From Talpa occidentalis (lineage: Eukaryota; Chordata; Mammalia; Eulipotyphla; Talpidae): DNA of 64,000 bases. Shown here one piece after another: positions 10,985 through 21,240 of this stretch (its first letter is position 1; every line of letters begins with the position of its first letter). The stretch spans positions 76,768,292-76,832,291 of the forward strand of contig NW_023604861.1 of NCBI RefSeq assembly GCF_014898055.3, in the 5' to 3' direction. A program made the translations under genes and the position numbers. The notes beneath the pieces were generated by a model. It was not told the origin of the DNA. It saw only the letters and a program-made list of their open reading frames with translations, and made no database searches.

Positions 10985-11320
10985 CATTTATTATCTCTCT
11001 CTTTTTTCTATTATTCCAATATACATAAAATCTGCCACTTTAATCATTTTCAAGTATGCAACTCTGTGACATTAAGTGCATTTACATTGTTTTGCAATCA
11101 TCACCTTTCATCTTCCCAAACTAAAACTCAATATCCACTGAAAGGTAACTCTCCTCTCCCACCATGAGCCCCTAATAACCGCCATTCTATTTTCTGTCTC
11201 CATGAGTTTCACAGGCGTCGGAACCTCCTGTAAATGGAATCATACAGTATTTATCCTTTGGCGACACATTTCAGTTAGCATAATGTCTTCAAAATACGAC
11301 CAAGTTTCCTTTTTTCTCTT
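10985..11320 (-). repeat. Ancient L1 (L1M-type) 3' end, antisense
   Basis: Ordered matches to the antisense 3' region of mammal-wide L1M elements: TTTAATCATTTTCAAGTATG, GTGACATTAAGTGCATTTAC, ATTGTTTTGCAATCATCACC, CCATTCTATTTTCTGTCTC, GGAATCATACAGTATTTATC and TTAGCATAATGTCTTCAA. Only a truncated and diverged piece is left. Confidence 0.65.
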
Positions 11321-11559
11321 TGTTCTGACTCTGTCTTCTTCATGTCTCTGAACTTTGCTTGCTAAAGGTTCCCCCACGACCTCTTACTTATTCAATGTTC
11401 TGGACAGGTGCTCTCCAACTTCTTAATATTCTCCTTTCCATTTCCAAAAGATCTCTCTATCCTGATTTTTCCTTTTTTCTACTACTTCTTTGTGGACTCC
11501 TCTACATGTATATGAACATTCTAGAGCATGCTTCTTGGAAGATCTTGTCCATTTCATGG

Positions 11560-12240
11560 CTTCTACCACCACCCATATGTTGACTCTGGCTTTTTATCTC
11601 CAACCCAGATTTCTCTTCTGAATGAGTGAGGAGGCCAAACATCTGTAGCCAGAGATTTCCATATGAATATACCACAGACTACATGTTGAAAGCTGAACTT
11701 AAACTGTTATTTCCCTCCAGATTTATATAAAAAATTGTATGGAATCATTCTTCAAGTCACTCTTGACTTTTTCATTGTCCCTACCTATAACATCTCTCCT
11801 CATGTGTCAATTCTCACTGCTACTGCCGGCATGCATTATTCTTCTCTCTGGAATCATTTACTAGAAGATCAGAGTCTTCAAATAATTCTGCTTCTCTTCT
11901 TCCAGTTTTATCCTCATCTAATATATTCTACACCTGTTGCTTGAATGATCTTTCTACAAAGCAAATATGATTGTATCACTCTCTGATTAAAATGTTTGAA
12001 TGCCTTCCCATTGCCTTCAGGAAAAACTTAGGCCCTTTAGCACAGCATGTGATGTTCAAAGGATTCGACCTTTGTGCGTAGACCTCGGCACTTGGTGCTT
12101 TCCCTTATATATTATTCATCCCTACAGGCATATAAACTCTCCTGTCTGCACTCTCCTTAGGTCATCATGTCTCTGTATGTGCCATTCTTCTGAATAACTC
12201 CTACTTCTCCCTAGGGCTCAGTTCTAGGGCCACCTTTTAT
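11560..12240 (+). repeat. Ancient LINE fragment (L2-like 3' part)
   Basis: Pyrimidine-rich sense sequence with landmarks common to the old LINE also seen at 52.7-54.6 kb: TTATCTCCAACCCAGATTTC, TGAATGATCTTTCTACAAAG, CACTCTCTGATTAAAATG and TGCCTTCCCATTGCCTTCAG. The frames across it at 11735-11944 and 12000-12197 are not genes. L2 versus an old L1M family cannot be settled by eye. Confidence 0.45.
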
Positions 12241-12559
12241 GGGTAAGCTGCTGCTTTGATTCCTCTACTTAGGACTGAAATACTCATTCCCTTAACAGTG
12301 GAACATGTGGGTTACAAAACAGCTCAGTTAAATTTCATTTTGGAGTCTGCCCTGTGCTGGAAAGAACCACTTTCCTAAGGCCATACCTTCATTTCTAGGG
12401 GTGGCTCATATACAATGAGTAGTTGTCATAGACTATAAAGGCCTGGTGCTGTTGTCCCAATTGGGACAACTCTGCAGGCCATCCTAGCATCATAATTCTC
12501 TCATGAAAAGGCTGAAGCCTTTGCTGTGATTACATCACAGTCAAATCACAGAAGTATTT

Positions 12560-12860
12560 CTCCTACCCAAATCAGTTTCTTAAACTTTCCCCTACAAATG
12601 TTGATCCTGAAAGCAAGCCTTCTGCACACAAATCTCCTTCCCTATTTCACAGGAAACAGAATAGTAACATTGGGTTACCACTTGCTTATTTCTGTCCCAA
12701 ATCTTATCTGCTGTATTACAATCTGTTTACTTATGGATATATGCCTAAAAATAATGAACAACTTGAGAACAAGTATTTTCAATCTTGTCTTTTTTTTCCA
12801 CTTCTTTTTCATCCTCACTCATTACAACTTTCTGAATAAATGAATGTGTAAATGAATGCA
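12560..12860 (+). repeat. Old L2/MIR-like 3' end
   Basis: It ends CATTACAACTTTCTGAATAAATGAATG followed by a TGAATG-type tail (key words: CTGAATAAATGAATG), which is how L2-type LINEs finish. The upstream part is poorly conserved. Bases 12241-12560 hold nothing I recognise. Confidence 0.35.
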
Positions 12861-13039
12861 TGACAGATCAGCATCTTCAAAAGCCTTGGGGAATTTCCTA
12901 AAATCAGTTCAATCTTTCCTATACTTTTTTTTTTCAGGAAATCCAGAAAATCTGGATTATTTCTTCAAGATATATTTTAGGTTTGTTGCTATTCATGCTA
13001 TATGAAATTGAGAGAAACATGTATTTAGAAATCTCAATT

Positions 13040-13232
13040 TAGAAGCCTGGACTGAATTCTCACAGTTATCATCGGTATATGACTTTGGGCAAATCATGAA
13101 ACTTCTTATCTTGGTTTTATCAGCTGGAAAACTGATAATATCTTGCTCATAGATAATGTTTGAAAGTAAATAAATGAGATAATCTTTGTGTGAAATTATA
13201 CATAGTAGATAATCAGTAAATTCTAACTGCCC
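13040..13232 (+). repeat. MIR SINE fragment, sense
   Basis: GACTTTGGGCAAATCATGAAAC, then TCAGCTGGAAAACTGATAAT, then TAAATGAGATAATC and CATAGTAGATAATCAGTAAAT (read as key words) follow the order of the MIR consensus: GACCTTGGGCAAGTTACTT, TCATCTGTAAAATGGG and CATAGTAAGCGCTCAATAAA. Confidence 0.6.
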
Positions 13233-13499
13233 ATTTATTTTTCTTTTTAGATTGAACTTAGTCTTCTGACATAATTTGCAAAGAAATAAATTACAGTACT
13301 TTGGTTCTATGGAGATGATCTCATTAGCTCTTATTATCTTCTTCCCCTCTCTCTTACCTCCCCTTATGGGAAAGATCCATCATTCTCTGCTACTGTTCTT
13401 ATTTTAGAAGTGAAAAGGGGGTTGCTGGAAGTATCTACTCAACATGCATGTCCCTACTTGCTACAAGTTTTATTATTTGTCATGTGGCATCAAATTTGC

Positions 13500-13980
13500 T
13501 AGTAGCAAGATGTATGGTTAGGTGTGTCTGAGAATCAAAGGTAAATAAATGACATGAATGTAACACTACCTGATGGATTTCAGTGAAGCATAAGAGTCAA
13601 GATGGCTAACAAAAGGCACCAAGACAAGGTTAAAAGTATGGTAGCAAGGTGTCCCATATTAGGTATCTGACTCACCCGTATTTCCAATTTTCTTCTTCCA
13701 AGTATTTGGAAAATCTTATTTCTCAGCCTTTTTTGCAGTTGAGTGGACAGTATGATAAGCTCTGGCCAATGGACGGTAGAAGTAATATATCACATGTAGG
13801 AATGAGGATTTAAGAGCCACCAATCAATTCTTCCCTAGAAGTCTGGAATGTTGAAGAACATATGCCCTGAACAGTCTCCCAGACCTGTAGCAGATTCTGC
13901 AAAGTGAAATAACCTTTTGTTGTGTTACACTGCTGAGCTATTCATGTTACATAGTTACCCTTCCCTTCCTACTACAAAAC
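13500..13980. repeat. Probable old interspersed repeat, family not assigned
   Basis: Segments such as TTTGCAGTTGAGTGGACAG, AAGCTCTGGCCAATGGACGG and CTGTAGCAGATTCTGCAAAGTG recall a mammal-wide repeat whose name I cannot fix. A shorter relative may lie at 57600-57870. Orientation and ends are unclear. Confidence 0.3.
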
Positions 13981-13999
13981 TTAGCCATTTCTGACTCAT

Positions 14000-14716
14000 G
14001 CATTTGGACTCAGGATAAATTTGAATAAACAAAACATCTTGGGAAAACCAGGAACCGCGACCAGCTGTCTCAGAAAACAGAACTGGAAGGTTACTCAGGA
14101 AACTTGTCTATCTCTACTGTTCTACCACTATAGTACCTTAGCTTCTCCCTTTGACTCTGCTCCTTAGCCCATTTCCAATTGCCAGTTGTCTTTCTCTGCA
14201 TCACTTCATCATTCCCCTTTGAAGGAGATAGAACTCAGTTGGTAAGATTTGGATGAACTTCAGCAAGTATTCTTGAACCTGATGACTTCCTAGTCCACAA
14301 AGACTAGTCAGTTCAACAAAAATTTGTCCCAACACAGAAGTCACAGGTCATTTTGCAGGTCAAGAACAAAGCATTTGTGCTTCCAGTTCTGTGACTGATT
14401 GGCACAGCAATTGGAATATACTAGCCTATCTCTCATGACTTGAAGGTAACCCAGTTCACTGAACAAGCCATCATTGGGACCTGTGAGTTGATGTTCAGCC
14501 CTCTCGGTGCTGTACAACAACAACAACAGTTTTGTTAAACTGACTAGTCTAATTAGATAAGACAGGAAAAGTTGATCTAGTGACCTTGGATCAAATCCAA
14601 GAGATTTCTGATGCCTCAGACATTTGATCAACAGCTGTTCATTTTGAGAATTTTTTTTGATTGATAATAAGCACAAAAGCCAATAGCTATTTCAGGACTG
14701 TGTAATATTAGTGATT
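14000..14716. other. No recognised feature
   Basis: Unique-looking sequence. The minus-strand frame 14341-14676 has 111 codons but no motif, and its composition is no more protein-like than its neighbours. A short (CAA)n run sits near 14516-14527. Confidence 0.5.
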
Positions 14717-14724
14717 TAAATGTG

Positions 14725-14994
14725 TTTTTTTAAAGATTTATTTATTTATGCATACGAGATCTGGGATACAGGCCAGAGGTGCGGGGGGTGCGAGGATTCA
14801 CCAGAGACAGAGACTGTCAGAGACAGGCCAGACTGACTGAAATACACTGCTGAAGGGAGCAGCGGGTGAGGCAGGAGAGGTCTGCTGCACCATGTGGGTA
14901 GCTCCCTGGCCGGCTGGGGATTTAATTCATCCTGCAGAGGCTGCGGATAGCTTCACAGTGCTGTGCTTAACACCTTGCACCACCAGGGAGGGCC
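14725..14994 (-). mobile_element. tRNA-derived SINE, antisense
   Basis: Tail complement TTTTTTAAAGATTTATTTAT on the left; head complement CACCAGGGAGGGCC on the right. TAAATGTG flanks it exactly on both sides (14717-14724 and 14995-15002). The body has several changes from the window consensus, so this is one of the older copies. Confidence 0.82.
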
Positions 14995-15784
14995 TAAATG
15001 TGGTTTTGATGATAAAATATAAATTAGGTATTATTACTTTAATTGGTAATTTATTCATAATGTGAAACAAGAAATTCCTTTTGCTTTTCATGTCACCATT
15101 CTACCTGCCACAGTTTCTTACAAATATGTTTTTTAATGTATGCTAGCCTCTGTATGGTATGTACTTATCTTCTTAAAAGGTCTATTCCATCTTAAACTCT
15201 TCTCCTTAACCCAGCTCCTCTAGTTTAATCTTCCCCTGAAGCACCTTCTTTTTCCCAAAGCACCCCACTATCCTTTCAATTGATTTCAACTCCCTAATAG
15301 CTCTGTTTTCTACTCCTAATCAAAACCCCATTACCACTGAGGTGTTATCAGTTGCAGGTAAGAGGAAATGAGCTAATTAAATGACTATAAGATAAGCCAA
15401 AAATTGTTGGTATTTTGACAAAATAAAAACAATGCAGAAAATTATTTTTGATCAGAGAAGTCTTTCTAGTGTTCTTTAAATTATTGCAATTAAGTTCTTT
15501 TAACTTTCCTGATTCTATAGACAGAATAGAATTCTCAAGCACTAGTTTTTAGTCAGGAGTAATAATGGTGGATAGGGATAGTGGATTTAATATTTTTTTG
15601 AGGACACTTACCACATTTCAAGTAATTTAAGAGGATATAATTTATAAAGCAGATCCACATTTCAGGGGTGTTATATTGTGAAAAAGATGTGCCATAAATT
15701 CTCCCCAAATTTGGTACATGGTAAAGATTGGGTTGGTGCACTATGGGGAAGCAGCATGAGGAAGTGGAGTGAACACTGAACTTT

Positions 15785-15931
15785 AAATGGGACCAGGCAG
15801 GCAGGACTTCCAGACTGGCCCTTATTAGCTATGTGATAATGGGCAAAGTTTTTAACTTCTTTGAATTTAAGCGTTCCTATCTGAAAAATGGGGATGATAA
15901 TAACTTTGGGAATATTACATACTTATGGCCA
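15785..15931 (+). repeat. MIR SINE fragment, sense
   Basis: CCAGACTGGCCCTTATTAGC, TATGTGATAATGGGCAAAG, TTTTTAACTTC and CTATCTGAAAAATGGGGATG track the MIR consensus. The copy is interrupted at its 3' end by the insertion that begins at 15932. Confidence 0.65.
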
Positions 15932-15965
15932 GTACTTATGGGATTATAGTAATAGTATATGCTAT
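15932..15965. repeat. 34-bp exact direct repeat, copy 1
   Basis: Starts GTACTTATGGGATTATAGTA and ends GTATATGCTAT. It is identical to 16690-16723. Copy 2 sits naturally inside a MIR; copy 1 sits at the junction of a MIR and an inserted SINE-tail/L1 3' segment, so copy 1 is probably the derived one. Confidence 0.85.
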
Positions 15966-16165
15966 TGTATAAATAAATAAATCTTAAAAAAAATTTACAA
16001 TCTGGGGTCAAAAGAGGAGAGGGAAGAGCACAAGGGATTAGGGTAATGGTTCATGGGTGCTGTGGTGGTAAGAGAATTATGGGCACTACACCTGAGGGAA
16101 GAAATCAAATATTGTACAAAAATGAACAATGATGTAAGAAAATAAAAAAAATTAATAAAAATTTG
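15966..16165 (+). mobile_element. SINE-like tail joined to an L1 3'UTR end
   Basis: TGTATAAATAAATAAATCTT plus an A-run is the tail of the window's SINE. It is followed without a SINE body by L1 3'UTR sequence (GGGCACTACACCTGAGGG, AATTGTACAAAAATGAACAATGATG-type key words TGAACAATGATGTAA) and an A-rich end. The join may be a nested insertion or a chimeric reverse transcript. Confidence 0.6.
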
Positions 16166-16205
16166 CAATCCTTTTCATTAAATAAACACATTTTTAAAAA
16201 CAATG

Positions 16206-16385
16206 TTAGATTTCCAATGTCTTCCGTGATTTGTAAAATATCGTATAAGCATGGTGAACAAAGCTAAATTCTGTCATAAAGGAAATTGCTTTCTTCAACT
16301 TCTCCCTTGTGCTGGAGTTAATTTTGACTTTGGCATCAGATGCATATTGTTTTTCTTCTGCTTCACACTCTGCATCTGTTAGCTT
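16206..16385 (-). other. Weak candidate exon or retrocopy fragment
   Basis: The minus-strand frame reads LTDAECEAEEKQYASDAKVK and then a Lys-rich stretch with EKLKKAISFMTEF, ending in a stop. The charged, mixed composition is more protein-like than other frames here. A pyrimidine-rich stretch and CAG lie just upstream (near 16388-16400 on the plus strand), like a splice acceptor. I recognise no family, and no partner exon is seen. Chance remains the simplest explanation. Confidence 0.2.
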
Positions 16386-16599
16386 CTCTGTCAGGCAAGT
16401 ATAGAAAGTAAACCATAGAGGAGAAATAATAAGCATACACCTAGAATCTGAAACACAACTGGTGGGCATAATTTTAGCTCTACTTGTTTTCTTTGTGCTT
16501 TGCACGTGGAATACAGTATGTATAAAACTTTCAGTTTTTCTGGTGAGGCAACATGAAACAGTGGGGGAAACACAGGCATACTAATTAGAATAAATTTAA

Positions 16600-16760
16600 A
16601 TTTTGACTTCACCTCTTACTTGCTGTCTAAGCAAGTCATTTAACCTCACTGAGTCTTAGTTTCCTCATTTGTAAAAGTGAGTGATAGTGGTACTTATGGG
16701 ATTATAGTAATAGTATATGCTATACATCAAAGATTTTAAATAAATTCCTTAACCCTTGGA
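16600..16760 (+). repeat. MIR SINE fragment, sense
   Basis: CTTACTTGCTGTCTAAGCAAG, CATTTAACCTCACTGAGTCT and TTTCCTCATTTGTAAAAGTG follow the MIR consensus. The element contains the second copy of the 34-bp repeat at 16690-16723. Confidence 0.7.
16690..16723. repeat. 34-bp exact direct repeat, copy 2
   Basis: Identical to 15932-15965, 758 bp away. Here it continues the MIR 3' half without a break, which marks it as the likely original. Confidence 0.85.
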
Positions 16761-18899
16761 TAACTATACAAAATACTCAAACAACTTAATATAAATTAAG
16801 TGTATATTAGGGGAAGAGTTTAACCTGATTCTATTAAGCAAGCAAATAATTACCAAAATTGACTTCAATTGAGACACTAAGTGGGATCAGGTTATTGCAA
16901 GTTACAAATGGAGTGGTGAACTCTGAAAACTGGGGGGGCACAGGTTGCAGCCAGTGTTCGGGGGACAAATGGGGAGTTGGGTGTTAAACTCTACCTTTGG
17001 AGGGATAGTACATGCACACAATATTTGGAATTCTTGCATAAGGAAGAGTTGTTAATTAACTTGTTTATATCAGAACGCACATATGTAATAAGTAATAATC
17101 TGCTAAGCTATTTATTTTACTGTTCAAATTGTTCCAAATTGGGTTATGGGATCTTCCACAAGTGTCCCTTTAACATAGTCCCATCCTTTTTTGAGAACTT
17201 CCTTGCTTTCTGGCACTACAAGTTGTTTTGGGTTCATCTTGTATTTTCTTTTCCCCAATCCTAAAATAAGCCATTTCACCACAGAACCCTGGTTCCCTTT
17301 ACTGGGGCATGGCATTCAGAAACAGATCTGGGTGCTGGGTGTTCTTAACAAATATTGTCTGTGCATACTGTATGGCCCTGACACTGTTCAAGGTAGTGAC
17401 TGACAGTGGTGATACCACATCAAAGGCCTCTGACGTCATAGAATTTACATTCTAATGGTCATGAAGATTAAAGGCAATGTTATGAACAAAATGAGCAGGA
17501 CTTGGGTGTAAAAGGTGCTCAATTAACGTTAGTAACTCTAACTCATACCCTCTCTCCCTTACTCACTGAGTATCCAAATTGTGAACAAAAGGAAAATCAG
17601 ATGTTCGTACCCGGGAGTTTGATAACCAGACAAGAAGATAACCTAGGGGGCCAGAATCTAGGAGGACTGAGAACTGATAGGGAAAAGATGGTGTTAAGGG
17701 TATACAAGGGGACATAAGACAAAGACTGGATAGGTTCCAAACACCCATTTCCATAGTTGCTGAAGGGCTGCATTTGATGGGTTAAAAGTAATTTTTCAAA
17801 CCTGGCTCTAGAAGCTCCAGGTGACTAACACTGACCCTTCTTATTCAGTGATATTGATATTACATAATACATAAGCATTTATTATAATAATAATAAATTA
17901 TAGCATAATTAGTAACTATACGTAATCATTTATCATAATAAATAAAATTAGTTTGCAAACCAGAAATTTGCCCTCTATTAACATTCTGAAGCCATAATAA
18001 TCTCTGAAGGGGCAAAATTCACTGAAATCTAGTGAAATAAATCCAGAAAACAGTCTCCTAAAATAACTGCATTTTAAACAATATATTGACTCAAGCTTGC
18101 CCTTCTCAACCCAATCTTGGGACAGAGAGGCAACCACTTGTAGAAACAGGTTTGGCGTACTTTTTATCCCTTTATAGCCTGACTGCTTGACTGGGGTCTG
18201 TGGCATCATAGAACTGAGAGAAAACAGTGTTTCAGGGAGGGAAGGCATGGTTTAGGGCAAGGTAACAACATATTCTATTATGGCCTATGATAAAACCTAT
18301 TCTCCTGGCACTGCCTTACCAAAAGCATACTGACCAATGCTTAAAATGCAAGTCAGGAGCAGACTGTGGGCAGCCATGCAGGATGATGGTGAATGAGAAG
18401 ATTTATCCTTAAAGTCAGGCATAATGTCCTCTCGCTTCCATGCACATCAGGACATTTGAAGAGCACTTTCTGTACCATGGGCAGGCTATTTTTAGAGTTT
18501 TAACTGCCTCGAAGTGAAAACAAAGTCCAACAAGATTTTGAAATAATTTCTATGCCTCTTTGGTACTGTAATATTTTATATAGTAAATATCTAGTGTAAA
18601 CCAAGTAGTCACACTGGGAAATATTTCACACCTCTATTTTGGAATTATGTGCAAAGTTTGCCACATCACTCATGTTGAATATCACATAGTTAAATTGATA
18701 ATCACCCTAGCTGAACATGATGATGTGTAATTAAATTATTAGTCATTTTTTCCATTGCATAAAAATACTTGATTTCTCAACTCATGGACAGTCTGTAATC
18801 AAGATTGCTGGTTTACACGTCGTTATTTACCACTCACTTATGCAAGATTGTAAAAACCGAGTAACAAAAAAGGTGTGATGTTGGGACTTATAATAAATG
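16761..18899. other. Mostly unique sequence, one L2-like piece
   Basis: The frames here overlap each other on both strands and none is convincing. About 17330-17465 resembles antisense L2 ('TGTCTGTGCATACTG ... CATAGAATTTACATTCTAAT'). A short ATAATAATAAT run lies at 17884-17896. Nothing else is recognised. Confidence 0.45.
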
Positions 18900-19690
18900 A
18901 ATATTTGGGCTTCAACTTGGTCCTGGCACAGAGCACCTAAAACCGTTGGAATTTCCTGAGGAGAGCAATAAAGCCTCCGTTTGTTATGTTAATGAGGCAA
19001 GTTTTGGAAAGCATCTAGGTAACCTGAGGATGGGAGTTGATTGCAAGGGAGCTAACTAAGAGATAAGATTGGAACTTTCAGTCCTGCCCCCAACCTCTGG
19101 GGAGAGGGAGGAGATAGAAATTGAGTTCAGTCAGTCAAAGTCCAGTGACTGAATGACTTAATCAACCATGCCTGTGTAACAAAGCCTCCATAAACAAATT
19201 CAAAAGGGATAGAGGTGTGGAGAGCTTCCTGGTTGGTGAAAACTTGATGATTAAGGGAGAGTGGCCCTAAGAGAGGGCCTGGAAGCTCCGGGTTCTTTTC
19301 CGATACCTTGCCCTGTGCCTCTTGCCCAGCAACCTGCTCCTGAGTTATATCGTTTTATAATATAGTAAGTAAAATATTTCTCTGTGTTCGTGAGGAGGTG
19401 TGGATGAAACTTTCCATCTAGTTAATCAAACCCTAGGAGGTGTGGATGAAACTTTCCATCTATACCTGGTAGGAACCTTAGCCACCCAAATGATGACCTG
19501 GATGTGCCCTTGACAGCTGAATGGGGCGGGGCGGGACAGTCTAGTAGGGCTGAGTCCTTAGCCTGTGAGAGCTGATGCTATTCCCAGGTAGAGAGTGTCA
19601 AACCTGAGTTGAACTGTAGGCCAGCTAGCTGGTGCTGGAGAATTGCTTTCTGGCATAGGAAGCTCTACCCCTCTTCTTGACCAAGGTGAA
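18900..19690 (+). repeat. Old retroviral-type LTR or related repeat (name not fixed)
   Basis: Ordered words TTAATCAACCATGCCTGTGT, AAAGCCTCCATAAACA, GAGAGCTTCCTGGTTGGTGA, GGGCCTGGAAGCTCC, CCTGAGTTATATCG, GGACAGTCTAGTAGGGCTGA and TGGTGCTGGAGAATTGCTTT match an old mammalian LTR I know by sequence but cannot name. It carries an internal 28-bp tandem duplication (19393-19420 and 19435-19462). No coding sequence is attached. Confidence 0.5.
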
Positions 19691-20147
19691 ATTGGGTGCA
19701 AAACGTTGAAGAGGCTAAAGGAATAATAAATAGAGTAATAATTAGATCCTCTGTTAAAAAAAAGCTTTATGAAACTTGAGATTCAGTTTCTAATGGAAGA
19801 ATAAAACCCAAAGGGCATTTGTTTTCTCAGCAATTGAGCATAAGAAGTCTGCAGTCCTCTGGCATATACTAGTCATGCTTGACATTACTCCTTTGTACTA
19901 AGACGATGATACTGCAGAGCACATAGAGTTGGGAATACAACTGTCCTGTCCACCTTTATCTTTTATTTCTCTTCACTCTTCTCACCCTCTCCCCGTTGCT
20001 CACCATTTAGTTCTCATTGTTAACTCCCTCTTTCCTTCTCATTCGTAGTCTTTTCATCTTCTATTTCCTGCCTCCTTATTTATAAAGTCTAATTTCCTTT
20101 TTTCTTCTCTATCTTTTTCCTCATCTTTCTGTTTGAGGCAATGCTGC

Positions 20148-20220
20148 ACAGTGATTTTTAAGAGCATGGGCTTTCAAAGCAGATTGTTTTCCAGTTCTGG
20201 ACCCAGTATGTACAGGGTAT
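20148..20220 (+). repeat. MIR SINE core fragment
   Basis: CACAGTGATTTTTAAGAGCATG and GGCTTTCAAAGCAGATTG correspond to the 5' core of MIR ('cagtggttaagagcatgggctttggagtcagac'). It ends next to the U2 stub. Confidence 0.55.
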
Positions 20221-20238
20221 CCTCTGCTAAGCTTCTTC

Positions 20239-20272
20239 ACACTTGATCTTAGCCAAAAGGCCAAGAAGCGAT
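20239..20272 (-). pseudogene. U2 snRNA 5' stub, tailless retropseudogene
   Basis: On the minus strand the 34 bases from 20272 down to 20239 match nucleotides 1-34 of U2 snRNA (start ATCGCTTCT, then GGCCTTTTGGCTAAGATC, ending AAGTGT) with one C-to-T change at a CpG. The copy begins at the RNA's first base and stops within the 5' part. It has no A-tail. A 15-bp direct repeat, TCTGCTAAGCTTCTT, flanks it exactly at 20223-20237 and 20274-20288. It lacks a promoter and the Sm site and cannot make a functional U2. Confidence 0.9.
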
Positions 20273-20289
20273 ATCTGCTAAGCTTCTTG

Positions 20290-21095
20290 ATCTCATTGAC
20301 CCCACGACCTTGTACCAGTCCAAGGTTCAGTTAGAGAAGCAGGACCATAGAGTGAGAGTCTCTGGGAAAGCAAATGTGTGGTGGCATTGGAAGACAAGAG
20401 AGGCCACTCGTTAGTCCATCTGAGAAGGCAAACTTGCTAAACTGCCAAAAAAGGACTATGAATAGGGAGCTGGTAGAGAAATCTTTGGGAAGCTCTTGCC
20501 TCAGAGGGCTCACATCACACCTGTGCTAACACCATCTTTGATTAGCAGACCTAAAGATTTCCCGAAAGTTAAGGATGTGGAGTGAAGGAGAGCAGACACT
20601 TGGAACCAACTGGCATCTCTCTGTTTGCCTGTTCCTGCGTCTAACCATGATAATATTCAGAGATTAATGGCTGCTACTTTATGTCTGCCATCCAAATCTC
20701 ATGGAAAAATCCATTTTTGGAGAAATCAACCAAGAACAATACTGAGAAGAGGATTCTGGGAAACCTAGGTCTAGCCTTACCAGATTTTCACAGTACAGAT
20801 GACCATGTGAGTCATTTTCAAAATGCGGTTGTCAAGAGTTCATAACTCATGAAGATGTTGTGAACAGTAAATGGAACTTAATACACTTAAATATATGTAA
20901 CACATGTAAAGAAAGCACTTATCACTGTGTCTGACACATCATAAGGACCCAATAAATGTCATTTCCCCTTCATTTTCAATCCATTTTCTCTAAAGTTATA
21001 ATCTGCTTAAGCACTAGTAAGAAATTTCTTAATGTCATTGCTATTACATCAGTGTTTAGGATAATTAGTGATTGATGTGGGAGGTGTAACAATAA
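20290..21095. other. No gene recognised; MIR/L2 3' remnant inside
   Basis: About 20865-20962 (CACTTATCACTGTGTCTGAC then CCAATAAATGTC) is a MIR or L2 3' end in sense orientation. The rest is unique. The minus frame 20331-20513 has no motif. Confidence 0.45.
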
Positions 21096-21099
21096 AATG

Positions 21100-21240
21100 G
21101 GAACTATTTATTGAGTACTTACCAGGTGACACTCACTGTACCTTTATATGCATCATCACATATGATGATTTTAATAACCTTTTGAGTTAGATAGCATCGT
21201 CATTCACATTAAAAGATGAAGAATATTTTTACTTTTGGCT
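21100..21240 (-). repeat. MIR SINE fragment, antisense
   Basis: TATTTATTGAGTACTTACCAG, TGCATCATCACATATGATGA, TTTTAATAACCTTTTGAG and ATTAAAAGATGAAGAAT follow the antisense MIR order. The 'ttgccc...cacagg' part expected next may be the diverged stretch near 21497-21520. Confidence 0.55.

Noticed and set aside
12383..12400. 5S rRNA-like word GGCCATACCTTC
   Set aside because: Only about ten bases match; the A box, intermediate element and C box of a 5S gene are absent.
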